Of a DNA stretch of 64,000 bases, positions 51,102 to 59,027 are shown in pieces. The DNA lies in assembly GCA_016190375.1 (NCBI GenBank), contig JACPQR010000093.1, positions 1 through 64,000 on the forward strand, written 5' to 3'. The translations under genes and the position numbers were made by a program. The notes under the pieces are model-generated. The model did no database searches and was not told where the DNA came from. It saw nothing but the letters and a program-made list of their open reading frames with translations. The stretch comes from Deltaproteobacteria bacterium (GTDB lineage Bacteria > Myxococcota_A > Polyangia > JACPQR01). Positions within the stretch are counted from its first letter, which is position 1. Every line of letters begins with the position of its first letter.

Positions 51102-53611
51102 CTTTCCGCCGTGTGGGAGATGACCGTGCGGCCGCCGTTGACGAGCACGTCCTCGAACGTTCGGCCGCCGATCGTGATGTCGTAGCGTCCCTGGTCGAGG
51201 AGGATGTCGCCCGCGGGGCCGTCGTAGACGACCTCGCCTTCCTGTATGACGCTCACCCGAGCGCCGGGAACGTCGCGGGCGTCCGTCAGGGCGCGGGCGC
51301 GCAGGACGCCCTGGGCGAGCCCGGCGCCGGGCGCGAGCTCGGCCGTGACTTCGAGCGTGGAGCCCCGCGGAACGTCGATCCAGAAGCGCCGGTCGCCCTG
51401 GATGCAGACCAGCGTCGGCGGCTGGGTGACGACGCGGGCGAGGCGGAGATCGGCGGCGCCTCCCTGGACCTCGAAGGTCAGGCCCTCGACCGCGACGGCG
51501 TCGGACGACCCGTTGTCGATCGCGAGCGAGACGGCACGGTCGGTCGACGGGCCGCTGGCGATTTCGAGGTGAGCGAGCCCGTAGGCGAACCTGCCGACCT
51601 CGAATGGCTGCATCCAGAGCGTCTGGTCGCCGAGCTCTTCGATGCGGTCGATCACGCTGGCGTAGTAGTCGCCCAGGTAGCCGCCGTTGGGGTCGAGCTC
51701 GAAGTCGTGGCTGTAGAAGAAGAGCGGCACGCTGCTGTTGACGAAAGCGTCGACGGTCTCGGGCTGCAGGAACACGCCGCCGAGCGTAATCGCGAACGCC
51801 TCCTCGACGTACGCCATGTCCACCTCGTCGAGGTAGTGCCAGCGGTAGTTGGGGACGCGGCCCGCCTCGAGGATGGCGGGCTCGATCATCTGCGGGGCGC
51901 TGATGCCCGCGTGGCTGATCACGCCCTTGGCGCGCAGGCCCCGCAGGCCATCCGTGTTGATGAACCAGTGGCTCGGCAGGATGTCGAGCCCGTCGTGCGT
52001 GCGGGACCCGAACGCCTCGAGCTCCTCCCCGATCGCGTCGTACAGCTCGCCGGCTGCCTCGGCGTCGAGGAGGTACCAGTCCGCGCCCGCGCAAGCCGGG
52101 CACGCGCAGAGGTCGTTTCCGTCATGGCCGTCTCCGGTGCGCGACAGGACGAGCCAGCCCTCGTCCTCGGCCCGAAGGAACGCTGCCTTGGCTTCCGGGT
52201 CCACCCAGCAGTCGGCCGACGCAGGGTCGCAGCTCAGGGGCACGGGCCAGAAGTCGTAGAGCCCGAGGCCGCCGTAGCACGGCACGTAGTGGGGGCTCGT
52301 CAGCATGTACGCCTCGAGCCTGAAACGCGGATGGGCGTCATGGATCGCCTCGAAGGTGCCGAACGACGCCTGGTGCTCGCCTTTCTGAAGAAACGCCGTC
52401 CCGTGATGCTGGAACAACGCCGCGGGCACCAGGCCATAGGGAGCGTCGAGCCAGGTCGCGCTCGGGACGGCGCGCCGCGCGTCCAGCGCCGCGTGCGCGG
52501 CCGCCCGTGCCTCGTCTTCGGTCGCGGCCGCGGGAGCCACGTCGATGCGGTACGTCGTGCCGTACCGGCGCCCCAGGCCAGGAGCCTCGGCCCACAACGG
52601 GTCCCGCGGGGCGGGCCGGGCATCGTCAGCGAAGAACGCCACGACTCCGGCCGCGACGTCGTAGGCGGGGGCATCCTCCGCCACGATCTGCAGCGCCCCG
52701 TGCCCCGCGTGCATGGAGTGACGCAGCGACGGAGACACCGTCACCATCGCGGCCGCCGGACCGAACAGCGAGACTCCTCCTCGCGGGCCGGTTGCGACTG
52801 ACGCGGCGTCCGACGGGTAGCGTCCCTCGAGGTCGTCGGCGAGCCAGCGGTCGACGAGGTCCGATCGAAGCACGGGCACCGGGACGTGTACCACCGCGGT
52901 CACGAGCGCGTCGGAGCGGGAGGTGAATCCGTACTCGACGCTCCATCCGGTCTCGTCGAACCAGTACTCGATCGACAGAGAGCCATCATGAACAAGCGCG
53001 CCGGACTCGTCGTGGATGCCGCTCGAAACGAATCGAACGTGGTACAGGGTTCCGGGGACGGTCGTGGCCTCCGCCGTCACGTTTCGCGAGTAGATCCACT
53101 TCGCGTACGCCGGTGGGCTCTGCGCCAGGTACGGGGAGTGGATCGTGGGTCTCGACCAGACGAAGAACGGCTCGGCGTGCGCGAGATCGAACCGCGGGAA
53201 CAGGAGCGACGTCCCGTAGCAGCTCGCCGACGTGCACGGCTCCGTCAGGAGCACCCACTCGCCGTCGATCTTCGCCCACAGCTCTCGGATCGTCCCCGCG
53301 GCGCCGCCGCCTCCAAGCGGCTCGTCGACGGCCCCGAGGACGACGCGATACGACCGCCCCTCGATCGCCGGGCAGTCATCGTCGACCGATCGGTCGCAGT
53401 CCTCGTCTTCCCCGTCGCACGACGTCTCCTCGCTCACGCACTCGAGGCATCGCCCGTCTCGCGAGCAGTAGGTGCCGGAAGCGCACGATGCGCACGGGCC
53501 GGAGTCGGCGCTGACGTTCGAGTCGGAGCCCGCATCGCCGCCCTCGGCCGTCTCATCGTCGCAGCCGGGCAGCCCGACGAGGAGCGCCAATGCCGTCCGT
53601 CGCGCCCACAT
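51098..53611 (-). CDS. Very large lipoprotein, function unknown (837 aa)
   Basis: A short signal with lipobox GLPGC is followed by an Asp/Ser-rich linker and two small Cys knots (CASCASGTYCSRDGRC and CDGEDEDCDRSVDDDC, the latter MopE-like). The 650-residue body has Trp- and Asp-rich stretches such as LDILPSHWFINTDG, YRWHYLDEVDMAYVEEAF and PLFFYSHDFEL, which recall TIM-barrel sugar-active enzymes, but I cannot assign a family or catalytic residues. The end (VVYDGPAGDILLDQGRYDITIGG) is a small beta domain. It is probably anchored outside the outer membrane. Confidence 0.8.
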   Translation of the reverse strand: MWARRTALALLVGLPGCDDETAEGGDAGSDSNVSADSGPCASCASGTYCSRDGRCLECVSEETSCDGEDEDCDRSVDDDCPAIEGRSYRVVLGAVDEPLGGGGAAGTIRELWAKIDGEWVLLTEPCTSASCYGTSLLFPRFDLAHAEPFFVWSRPTIHSPYLAQSPPAYAKWIYSRNVTAEATTVPGTLYHVRFVSSGIHDESGALVHDGSLSIEYWFDETGWSVEYGFTSRSDALVTAVVHVPVPVLRSDLVDRWLADDLEGRYPSDAASVATGPRGGVSLFGPAAAMVTVSPSLRHSMHAGHGALQIVAEDAPAYDVAAGVVAFFADDARPAPRDPLWAEAPGLGRRYGTTYRIDVAPAAATEDEARAAAHAALDARRAVPSATWLDAPYGLVPAALFQHHGTAFLQKGEHQASFGTFEAIHDAHPRFRLEAYMLTSPHYVPCYGGLGLYDFWPVPLSCDPASADCWVDPEAKAAFLRAEDEGWLVLSRTGDGHDGNDLCACPACAGADWYLLDAEAAGELYDAIGEELEAFGSRTHDGLDILPSHWFINTDGLRGLRAKGVISHAGISAPQMIEPAILEAGRVPNYRWHYLDEVDMAYVEEAFAITLGGVFLQPETVDAFVNSSVPLFFYSHDFELDPNGGYLGDYYASVIDRIEELGDQTLWMQPFEVGRFAYGLAHLEIASGPSTDRAVSLAIDNGSSDAVAVEGLTFEVQGGAADLRLARVVTQPPTLVCIQGDRRFWIDVPRGSTLEVTAELAPGAGLAQGVLRARALTDARDVPGARVSVIQEGEVVYDGPAGDILLDQGRYDITIGGRTFEDVLVNGGRTVISHTAER

Positions 53612-53703
53612 CTGGATGGATCCTACACCTGCTCTCGTCGCCGGAGGACCATCCGAGGGCTAGCGCAGCTCCCGGTCCGCGGTTCGCGGAAGTCGTCCGC
53701 CTC

Positions 53704-53892
53704 TCACCACGAGCCCGTCTGGCGCTCGCTCTCCCACGCCTCGCAGGGGCTTGCGTAGCCACGGCGCAGGATGTGGCGGAACGCGGCGTAGCTCTGCCAG
53801 AAGCGCGCGAAACACGCAGCGATGACGCCGCTGGTCGCGATCCCTCGATGCCCGCCGACGCTGCGCCAACCCTTCACCCGCGCTCGAGTCAT
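53704..53892 (-). CDS. Small basic protein, function unknown (62 aa)
   Basis: The ATG at 53892 follows a strong GGAGGAGG ribosome binding site by 5 nt. The product (MTRARVKGWRSVGGH...CFARFWQSYAAFRHILRR...EAWESERQTGSW) is basic and helical, with no signal peptide. No family was recognised. The ribosome binding site and codon choice are the main evidence. Confidence 0.5.
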   Translation of the reverse strand: MTRARVKGWRSVGGHRGIATSGVIAACFARFWQSYAAFRHILRRGYASPCEAWESERQTGSW

Positions 53893-54017
53893 GTACGCCT
53901 CCTCCACGGCTCCGATCCTGCCCGCCGCGAGCCCGGACCGCCCTTACGCCGATTGCGCGGATCCACGCGCCGCGCGGATTGCCGCGGCTGCCTCGCGCGA
54001 GCTACGATGCCGCCGTG

Positions 54018-54239
54018 GTGACGCGACTCGCGAGGTGCATCGCGCTCTGTGCCCTCCTCGCCGCGACGGCCGCCGGTTGCGTCAGGGTGCACCCCTGGGA
54101 GAGCGAGACGCTCGCGGCGCGATCGATGCGGACCGATCCCGACCCGGCCGAGCGCAAGCTCGATGGCCACGTCGAGGAGTACCGGGAGGGGTCGATCGGG
54201 GGCTCGGGCGCCGGAGGTGGTGGTTGCGGCTGCAACTGA
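54018..54239 (+). CDS. DUF4266 lipoprotein (73 aa)
   Basis: A GTG start (54015 is also possible) opens a lipoprotein signal ending TAAGC. The mature 53 residues match DUF4266: VHPWESETLAARSMRTDPDP, LDGHVEEYREGSIGG and the Gly-rich ending GGGGCGCN. In other bacteria this small lipoprotein is encoded beside DUF3570, often with ApbE and a thioredoxin-like protein, in a cluster of unknown function. Here only DUF3570 follows, with a 16-bp overlap. The first gene of a five-gene run on the plus strand. Confidence 0.85.
   Translation: MTRLARCIALCALLAATAAGCVRVHPWESETLAARSMRTDPDPAERKLDGHVEEYREGSIGGSGAGGGGCGCN
54213..54217 (+). promoter_or_regulatory. Ribosome binding site for DUF3570 inside the DUF4266 gene
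   Basis: GGAGG lies 6 nt before a TTG at 54224. It falls in codons for the Gly-rich DUF4266 tail and decides the otherwise unclear TTG start of the DUF3570 gene. Confidence 0.65.
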
Positions 54240-55294
54240 TCGGGGCCTGCGTGCTCCTCTTCGCGCCGGCCGCCGGCGCTCAGAGCCTCGAGCGCGAGCC
54301 CTGGGGCGGGGCCGTCACGGCCAAGGTCGCCGCGTACCAGGACGACGACGACACGACGGTGGTCACCTCGCTCGTGGACGGGGAGCTCCGGCTGTCGGTG
54401 CCCGTCGCCATCGGCGTCCACGCGCTCGTCGACGCCGTGTCGAGCGCCTCCGTGGACGTGGTCTCGGCCGCCACTCAGAGGTGGACGGAGGAGCGCGTCG
54501 AGGCCGGGCTGCGCTCGAGCTTCCGCGGGCCCGCGGCCATCGACGCGAGCCTCGGGGTCTCGGGCTCCACCGAGAACGACTGGTCGTCGACGACCGTGCG
54601 GGGATCGGTCGGACGTGACTTCGCGGAGAAGAACACGCGGCTGGACCTCGCGGCCGGCTACACGGCGAATCGTGTGGGGCGCGCGCGGGACCCCGGCTTC
54701 GAGGACGACCTCGGCGTCGTGGTCATCGAGGCCGGAGCGACGCAGCTCCTCGACCCCAGGACGCTCGTCGGCGTCGCCGCGACGCTCTCCGGCAGCCGGG
54801 GCTTTCACGCGAGCCCCTATCGCACCGTCCTCGTGGGCGGCGGTCGCTTCGGCTTTCCGGAGACGCTCCCGGACGAGCGCATGCGCGGCGCGCTGACCGT
54901 TCGCGTCCTGAGATCGCTCGCGCGCCGGATCGGCTGGGAGGCGTCTTACCGCGCCTACGCCGACGACTGGGGCGTGCGCTCGCAGACGCTCGCGTCGTCC
55001 CTGGCATTCGAGCTCGGCAGATCGTGGGACCTCCGGCTCCGGGCGCGCGGGTACTACCAGTGGGCCGCCGCGTTCTACCGCGAGGAGTACGACGAGCCTC
55101 TCGCGTACATGACCTCCGACCGGGAGCTGGCGACCTTCTGGGACGTCGAGGGTGGCCTCAAGCTCGGCTGGTCGAGCGGGCCATTCGCGATCGACGCGAA
55201 GGCCGACGCGATCGTCTACCGCTTCGTCGACTTCGCGCGCCTCGAGGGGCGCGTCGCCCTCGTGTCGTCTCTCGGAGCGGCCTTCACATGGTGA
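54224..55294 (+). CDS. DUF3570 outer-membrane protein (356 aa)
   Basis: The TTG start, supported by GGAGG 6 nt upstream, gives a signal peptide LRLQLIGACVLLFAPAAGAQS. The mature protein fits DUF3570: KVAAYQDDDDTTVVTSLVDG near the N-terminus, VVSAATQRWTEERVEAGLR, then many amphipathic strands (RLRARGYYQWAAAFYREEY) to a final aromatic-poor strand ending in Trp. A large outer-membrane barrel is likely. It overlaps DUF4266 upstream and the CX4CH gene downstream (7 bp), so production is tightly coupled. Confidence 0.85.
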   Translation: MRLQLIGACVLLFAPAAGAQSLEREPWGGAVTAKVAAYQDDDDTTVVTSLVDGELRLSVPVAIGVHALVDAVSSASVDVVSAATQRWTEERVEAGLRSSFRGPAAIDASLGVSGSTENDWSSTTVRGSVGRDFAEKNTRLDLAAGYTANRVGRARDPGFEDDLGVVVIEAGATQLLDPRTLVGVAATLSGSRGFHASPYRTVLVGGGRFGFPETLPDERMRGALTVRVLRSLARRIGWEASYRAYADDWGVRSQTLASSLAFELGRSWDLRLRARGYYQWAAAFYREEYDEPLAYMTSDRELATFWDVEGGLKLGWSSGPFAIDAKADAIVYRFVDFARLEGRVALVSSLGAAFTW

Positions 55295-55788
55295 CCGTGC
55301 GTCGGCTCTCGCTCGCGAGCATCGCGGGTCTGTGCGCCTGCGTCGCAGGTGGAGCGCTCGACGAGGGCCCGCCGCCGGATCTGGACGAGAACGAGTTCCG
55401 GTGCGCCGCCGAGCCGGTGCTGCTCGCGCGCTGCGCGTTCTTCGCTTGCCATGGATCGAACCGCCGCCCGCTCAGGATCTTCGCGCCCGACAAGCTCCGC
55501 ACGGGCGTCTCCGCTGCGGATCGGGCCTCGCCGCTGACGCCCGAGGAGCGCGAGGTGAACTACGACATGGCTCGCGGCTTCGCGCGGACCGCGCCGGACG
55601 GAGTACCGCTGCTCGACAAGCCGCTCGACGTCGAGGCCGGCGGGCGATACCACGGTGGCAAGGACCTCTACGGCGGCGCGGACGTCTTCGAGACCACGGC
55701 CGATCCGGGGTATGCGCTCCTCGAGGGCTGGGTGCGGGGAGAAAAGGCCGCCGACGACTGCCTCCCGACCGGAGCCGTCGGCCCATGA
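55288..55788 (+). CDS. CX4CH-motif lipoprotein-like protein (166 aa)
   Basis: The ATG lies in the last codons of DUF3570. A hydrophobic N-terminus with cysteines (LASIAGLCACVAGG) could be a lipoprotein signal. The mature part has CAFFACHGSN (Cys49, Cys54, His55), a CX4CH haem-type motif, followed by RPLRIFAPDKLR, a Tyr/Asp/Arg-rich helix and the ending DPGYALLEGWVRG...DDC. The second half of the next gene is a clear paralogue. A covalent c-type haem is possible but unproven; the extra residue makes the motif non-standard. It overlaps the next gene by 4 bp. Confidence 0.8.
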   Translation: MVTVRRLSLASIAGLCACVAGGALDEGPPPDLDENEFRCAAEPVLLARCAFFACHGSNRRPLRIFAPDKLRTGVSAADRASPLTPEEREVNYDMARGFARTAPDGVPLLDKPLDVEAGGRYHGGKDLYGGADVFETTADPGYALLEGWVRGEKAADDCLPTGAVGP

Positions 55789-57281
55789 GGCACCTGGGGT
55801 CGATCGCGCTCTTCCTGCTCCTCGACCCGAGCGCCTGGGCCTTCCACCCGCCAGCGCGCTTCGACCAGCCGGCTACCGAGGGCGGCGGCGCGGGCAACTT
55901 CTTCACCGGATCGCCCAGGTTCAAGCGCTGGGACTGCTCGATCTGCCACATCGAGGCGGAGGGTCGGATCGCGGCGGTGCTCGGGAGCGAGCCGGGCGAC
56001 CTGGCGCAGCGCGGCGTCTTCGATCCCGAGCAGGTCTACGTGCTGGGCGTCGAGCTCTACGGCGAGCACCGCGGCCTCGGGTCGCGAGCCAACATCAACA
56101 CGTTCATCGCCAACGTCGAGGACGACGAGGGCCGGCCTCAGGGGCGCTTCGCCTTCGACCCGGAAGTGTTCGTCGGGTTCTTCGACAGGTCGCTCGTCGC
56201 GGCGAGAGGGCTCGAGGCGCGGACGTCGTGGACCCTCGAGTGGATCGCGCCGCCCGCCGGTACGGGCCCGGTCGCGCTGCACCTGGCGATGCTGGACGGA
56301 GACGGCGCGGGCGACGCTGCCGCGGCCCGTACGGACGCGTTCGGCGACGACCTCACCGTCGCGGCGCTGCGCCTCTGCGAAGCGGGGATGCCGTGCGAGG
56401 ATCCGCTCGCGCCCGAAGAGCCCCTGTCGCCCGCGTCTTGCAGGGTGGCAGCCGCCGGCCGTTCGGGCTCGCCGCTCGCCGTCCTGCCGTTCTGCCTCGG
56501 CCTCGCGCTTCTCGCGCGCCGCCGCCTGCGTCTCGCCTGCCTGGCTCTCCTCGTCGCGGCAGGCTCGTGCAACGATCCCGTCGTCCCCGCCGAGTGCCCC
56601 GGCCGGATCTGCGGGACGATCGGCGGCGACGGCGACGCCGACCCAGATGACGCCGGCCCCGGCCGCGACGCGGCGATCGAGCCGGGACAGGACGCGTCGG
56701 TCCCCGCGTGCAACGAGGACTGGTTCTGCGGACCCTGGGAGGCTTCGGCCGGCTCGGACGAGGCCACGAGATCCTGCGTCGACCGGAACGAGACCGGCAC
56801 GAGCGAGTGCAAGCCTCCCACGGGCCCGGTCACGCTTCCCGAGCTCGACATGGCGTTCTTCCGGTGCGAGGTCGAGCCGATCCTCGACCGCGGTTGCTCC
56901 ATGATGGGGTGTCACGGCACGAACCGCCCGCTCCGGGTCTTCTCGCGCGGCCGCCTGCGAAACAGCGAGGTCGTGCAGCGGGTCGACTCCTGCCTGAAGC
57001 GGGGAGAGGTCGACCTGGCCGAGGCGGGCTCTGCCACGGTCATGTGCGAGGGTTGGCTCCCGCACACCGATGCCGAGTGGAAGAAGAACTTCGACAGCGC
57101 TCGGGCCTTCCTCATGGGCGTCGGGAGCCCGGAGGACTCCGAGCTCCTCAGACAGCCCGTCGTGGGAGGCATGCCGCACGAGGGCGTGCACCTGTTCGAC
57201 CGCGGCGATGCCGACTACCAGACGATCCTCGAGTGGCTCGGCGGCGCGACGCGGGAGGAGTGCGACCCATGGCCGAACTGA
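55785..57281 (+). CDS. Fusion of a CXXCH beta-sandwich protein and a CX4CH lipoprotein (498 aa)
   Basis: Residues 1-250 have a signal peptide, CSICH (Cys51-His55), a beta-sandwich (YVLGVELYGEHRGLGSRANINTF-like, WTLEWIAPPAGTGPV) and then a hydrophobic helix with Arg cluster (CLGLALLARRRLR), as if ending in a MYXO-CTERM-like anchor. Without a stop, a second signal-like stretch follows with lipobox VAAGSC (Cys262), an Asp-rich linker, and CSMMGCH (Cys371, Cys376, His377), paralogous to the previous gene. A CTG at 56526 could start the second part independently. Part one is paralogous to the next gene. Probably extracytoplasmic and haem-binding. Confidence 0.8.
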   Translation: MRHLGSIALFLLLDPSAWAFHPPARFDQPATEGGGAGNFFTGSPRFKRWDCSICHIEAEGRIAAVLGSEPGDLAQRGVFDPEQVYVLGVELYGEHRGLGSRANINTFIANVEDDEGRPQGRFAFDPEVFVGFFDRSLVAARGLEARTSWTLEWIAPPAGTGPVALHLAMLDGDGAGDAAAARTDAFGDDLTVAALRLCEAGMPCEDPLAPEEPLSPASCRVAAAGRSGSPLAVLPFCLGLALLARRRLRLACLALLVAAGSCNDPVVPAECPGRICGTIGGDGDADPDDAGPGRDAAIEPGQDASVPACNEDWFCGPWEASAGSDEATRSCVDRNETGTSECKPPTGPVTLPELDMAFFRCEVEPILDRGCSMMGCHGTNRPLRVFSRGRLRNSEVVQRVDSCLKRGEVDLAEAGSATVMCEGWLPHTDAEWKKNFDSARAFLMGVGSPEDSELLRQPVVGGMPHEGVHLFDRGDADYQTILEWLGGATREECDPWPN

Positions 57282-57335
57282 GCGCGTGTCGGAGAATCGC
57301 CGCCGCCGTCCTCGGCGCGGTCGCCGATTCGGAGA

Positions 57336-57408
57336 TTGAACAGGAAGGCACGAAGGATGGAAGGGGCCCAGATCAATCAGGTCCTTCCTGTCTTCCCGCC
57401 TTCCTGTT
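57336..57408. repeat. Palindromic intergenic element, copy B
   Basis: The 14-bp left arm (57336-57349) and 26-bp right arm (57383-57408) are identical to copy A at 20520-20590; the loop sequence differs. It sits between two same-strand genes, just downstream of an in-frame ATG (57269) that may have been the original start of the next gene. Confidence 0.75.
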
Positions 57409-57475
57409 CGACCATTCCGGCGAGCGCACGAAGTGCGGCCAGGCGAGGTCGCTCGCGGGCGTCGCGACGGGACGC

Positions 57476-58231
57476 GTGGCCTTGCTCGCTGCGCTGCTTC
57501 TCGCGTGCGCGGTGCCGGCAGCGGCCTCGGCCTGGGATGGCCCCGGGTCGTGGTACGCGCCGGCCGACGGGGCTCAGCCCGGCGGGGGCGGGATCATCGG
57601 GACGGGCTCGGCGCGCGACTACCGGATCACCTGCGACCGCTGCCATGTCGAGCAGCCCGATCGGCAGGTCGACGCGACCTTCGAGCTCACCCCTGCGCTG
57701 GGCGAGTCGGGCGGCACGCGGACGTATGAGCCGGGCCGCACGTATCGAGTGGTCGTGACGCTCGCGGGCGAGTTTCTGGGGTTGAGCGGCTGCGGCCAGT
57801 ACACGCGCAACGTCAACAACTTCGCGGTGACCTTCGAGGACGGGACGGGCCGGCGGGCCGGCACCATCGAGTCGGACACCGGGCAGTCGCAGGCCGACTG
57901 TCCCGCCGGCGCCCCCGACCCCGACGATGGCACCACCCTGATGTACGGCGACTGCGGCGCCGTCCTGGGCCTCGGTCGAGAGGGCCTCGATCGCTGGACC
58001 TTCGACTGGACCGCTCCGCCGGCCGGCTCCGGCGCCGTCGACGCCTTCTGGGGGGTCGTCGACGGCAACTGCGACATGCACTCGACGGGTGACGCGGTCG
58101 TGGCGGGGAAGCTCACTCTCGCGGAGCTCCTCGCTTCGAACGAACGCGCACCGCTTCGATGGCCCGGCGTCCTTCCGCCGCTCGTCGCCACGCTCGCCCT
58201 GGCCCTCGCCTGGCGAGGACGCCGGCGCTGA
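57476..58231 (+). CDS. CXXCH beta-sandwich protein with C-terminal anchor (251 aa)
   Basis: A GTG start gives a signal peptide VALLAALLLACAVPAAASA. The motif CDRCH (Cys53, Cys56, His57) follows, then a Reeler- or choice-of-anchor-V-like beta-sandwich (YEPGRTYRVVVTLAGEFLGL, NVNNFAVTFEDG, WTFDWTAPPAGSG) and a final hydrophobic helix with RGRRR. It is a paralogue of the first half of the preceding fusion. An ATG at 57269 with a GGAGGAG site is in frame and would add 69 residues, reading through the palindromic element; the true start is uncertain. Confidence 0.8.
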   Translation: MALLAALLLACAVPAAASAWDGPGSWYAPADGAQPGGGGIIGTGSARDYRITCDRCHVEQPDRQVDATFELTPALGESGGTRTYEPGRTYRVVVTLAGEFLGLSGCGQYTRNVNNFAVTFEDGTGRRAGTIESDTGQSQADCPAGAPDPDDGTTLMYGDCGAVLGLGREGLDRWTFDWTAPPAGSGAVDAFWGVVDGNCDMHSTGDAVVAGKLTLAELLASNERAPLRWPGVLPPLVATLALALAWRGRRR

Positions 58232-58341
58232 CACTCGGCGTTCCCCTCTTGTTCCGGGATGAGACCCGAACACGCGGCAATGGACAGCGATCGGCGGTTC
58301 GGCCACCGTGCGTTGCGTCGCTTCTGGTACGATGCGCGACC

Positions 58342-58941
58342 ATGACGATCGCGAGGATCTTGCTGGGTGCGCTGGCGCTGGTTGCGGTGGGATGCGGCGG
58401 GGATGACGACGATGACGACGACTCGGGAGGCCTGAGCTGCTCGTCCGCGGCCTGCGGCGGGGACATCACGGGCGTGTGGAACATCAACGAGAGCTGCCCC
58501 GGAGTAGAGGGGGCCGCGCCCGAGGAGTGCCCGAACGCGGTCATCGACATCACTAGCGGCCCCGACATCTCGGGGACGGCCACGTTCGTTGCCGACGGGA
58601 CCTACTCGATGGACGTCCATGTCACCGCGCAGGTCGAGGTGACGGTCCCTCCGGAGTGCACGCTCAACGGGACCATCCGCTGCGACTCGCTCCCGGCGAT
58701 GTTCGAGGAGGACGCGCCCGGCGCCACCTGCGCCGACGGGGCAGTGGAGAACTCCTGCGATTGCTCGCTGCCCGTCGAGACCGACGCCGACGAGAATGGC
58801 ACCTGGACGGTGAATGGCTCGACGCTCACCACCGTGGCTGACGGCGAGACCAACGAGTCCCAGTTCTGCGTGCAGGGAGACGATCTGCTGGTGATAATGA
58901 GCACCGATCTCGCGGAGGTCTCCATCCTCGGAAGCAGGTAG
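58342..58941 (+). CDS. Lipoprotein with poly-Asp linker, function unknown (199 aa)
   Basis: MTIARILLGALALVAVGCGG is a lipoprotein signal, followed by seven Asp residues in a row. The mature domain resembles lipocalin-like or META-like beta structures (GDITGVWNINESC, GTATFVADGTYSMDVHV, NGTWTVNGSTLTTVADG) with several paired cysteines. The W-N...G-T-W pattern is often seen in small bacterial lipocalin-type lipoproteins, but the assignment is weak. It lies 110 bp after the CXXCH gene and may be separately expressed. Confidence 0.75.
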   Translation: MTIARILLGALALVAVGCGGDDDDDDDSGGLSCSSAACGGDITGVWNINESCPGVEGAAPEECPNAVIDITSGPDISGTATFVADGTYSMDVHVTAQVEVTVPPECTLNGTIRCDSLPAMFEEDAPGATCADGAVENSCDCSLPVETDADENGTWTVNGSTLTTVADGETNESQFCVQGDDLLVIMSTDLAEVSILGSR

Positions 58942-59027
58942 CGCTTCGCGGCCTGCAATCTTCCGGTTTCGCCGTACGCGCTCGGACCCATTGACAGCGC
59001 ACTCGGGGGGATGTCAGACAGGTCCTC

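Noticed and set aside
51018..52103. A 361-codon minus frame over the end of the large lipoprotein gene
   Set aside because: Only its last 27 codons (from the ATG at 51101) look like a real signal peptide; the rest is an Arg-rich shadow of the lipoprotein gene.
53822..54223. The upstream part of a long plus frame as an N-terminal extension of DUF3570
   Set aside because: It is Arg-rich and overlaps DUF4266 in another frame; the TTG at 54224 with GGAGG upstream gives a proper signal peptide.
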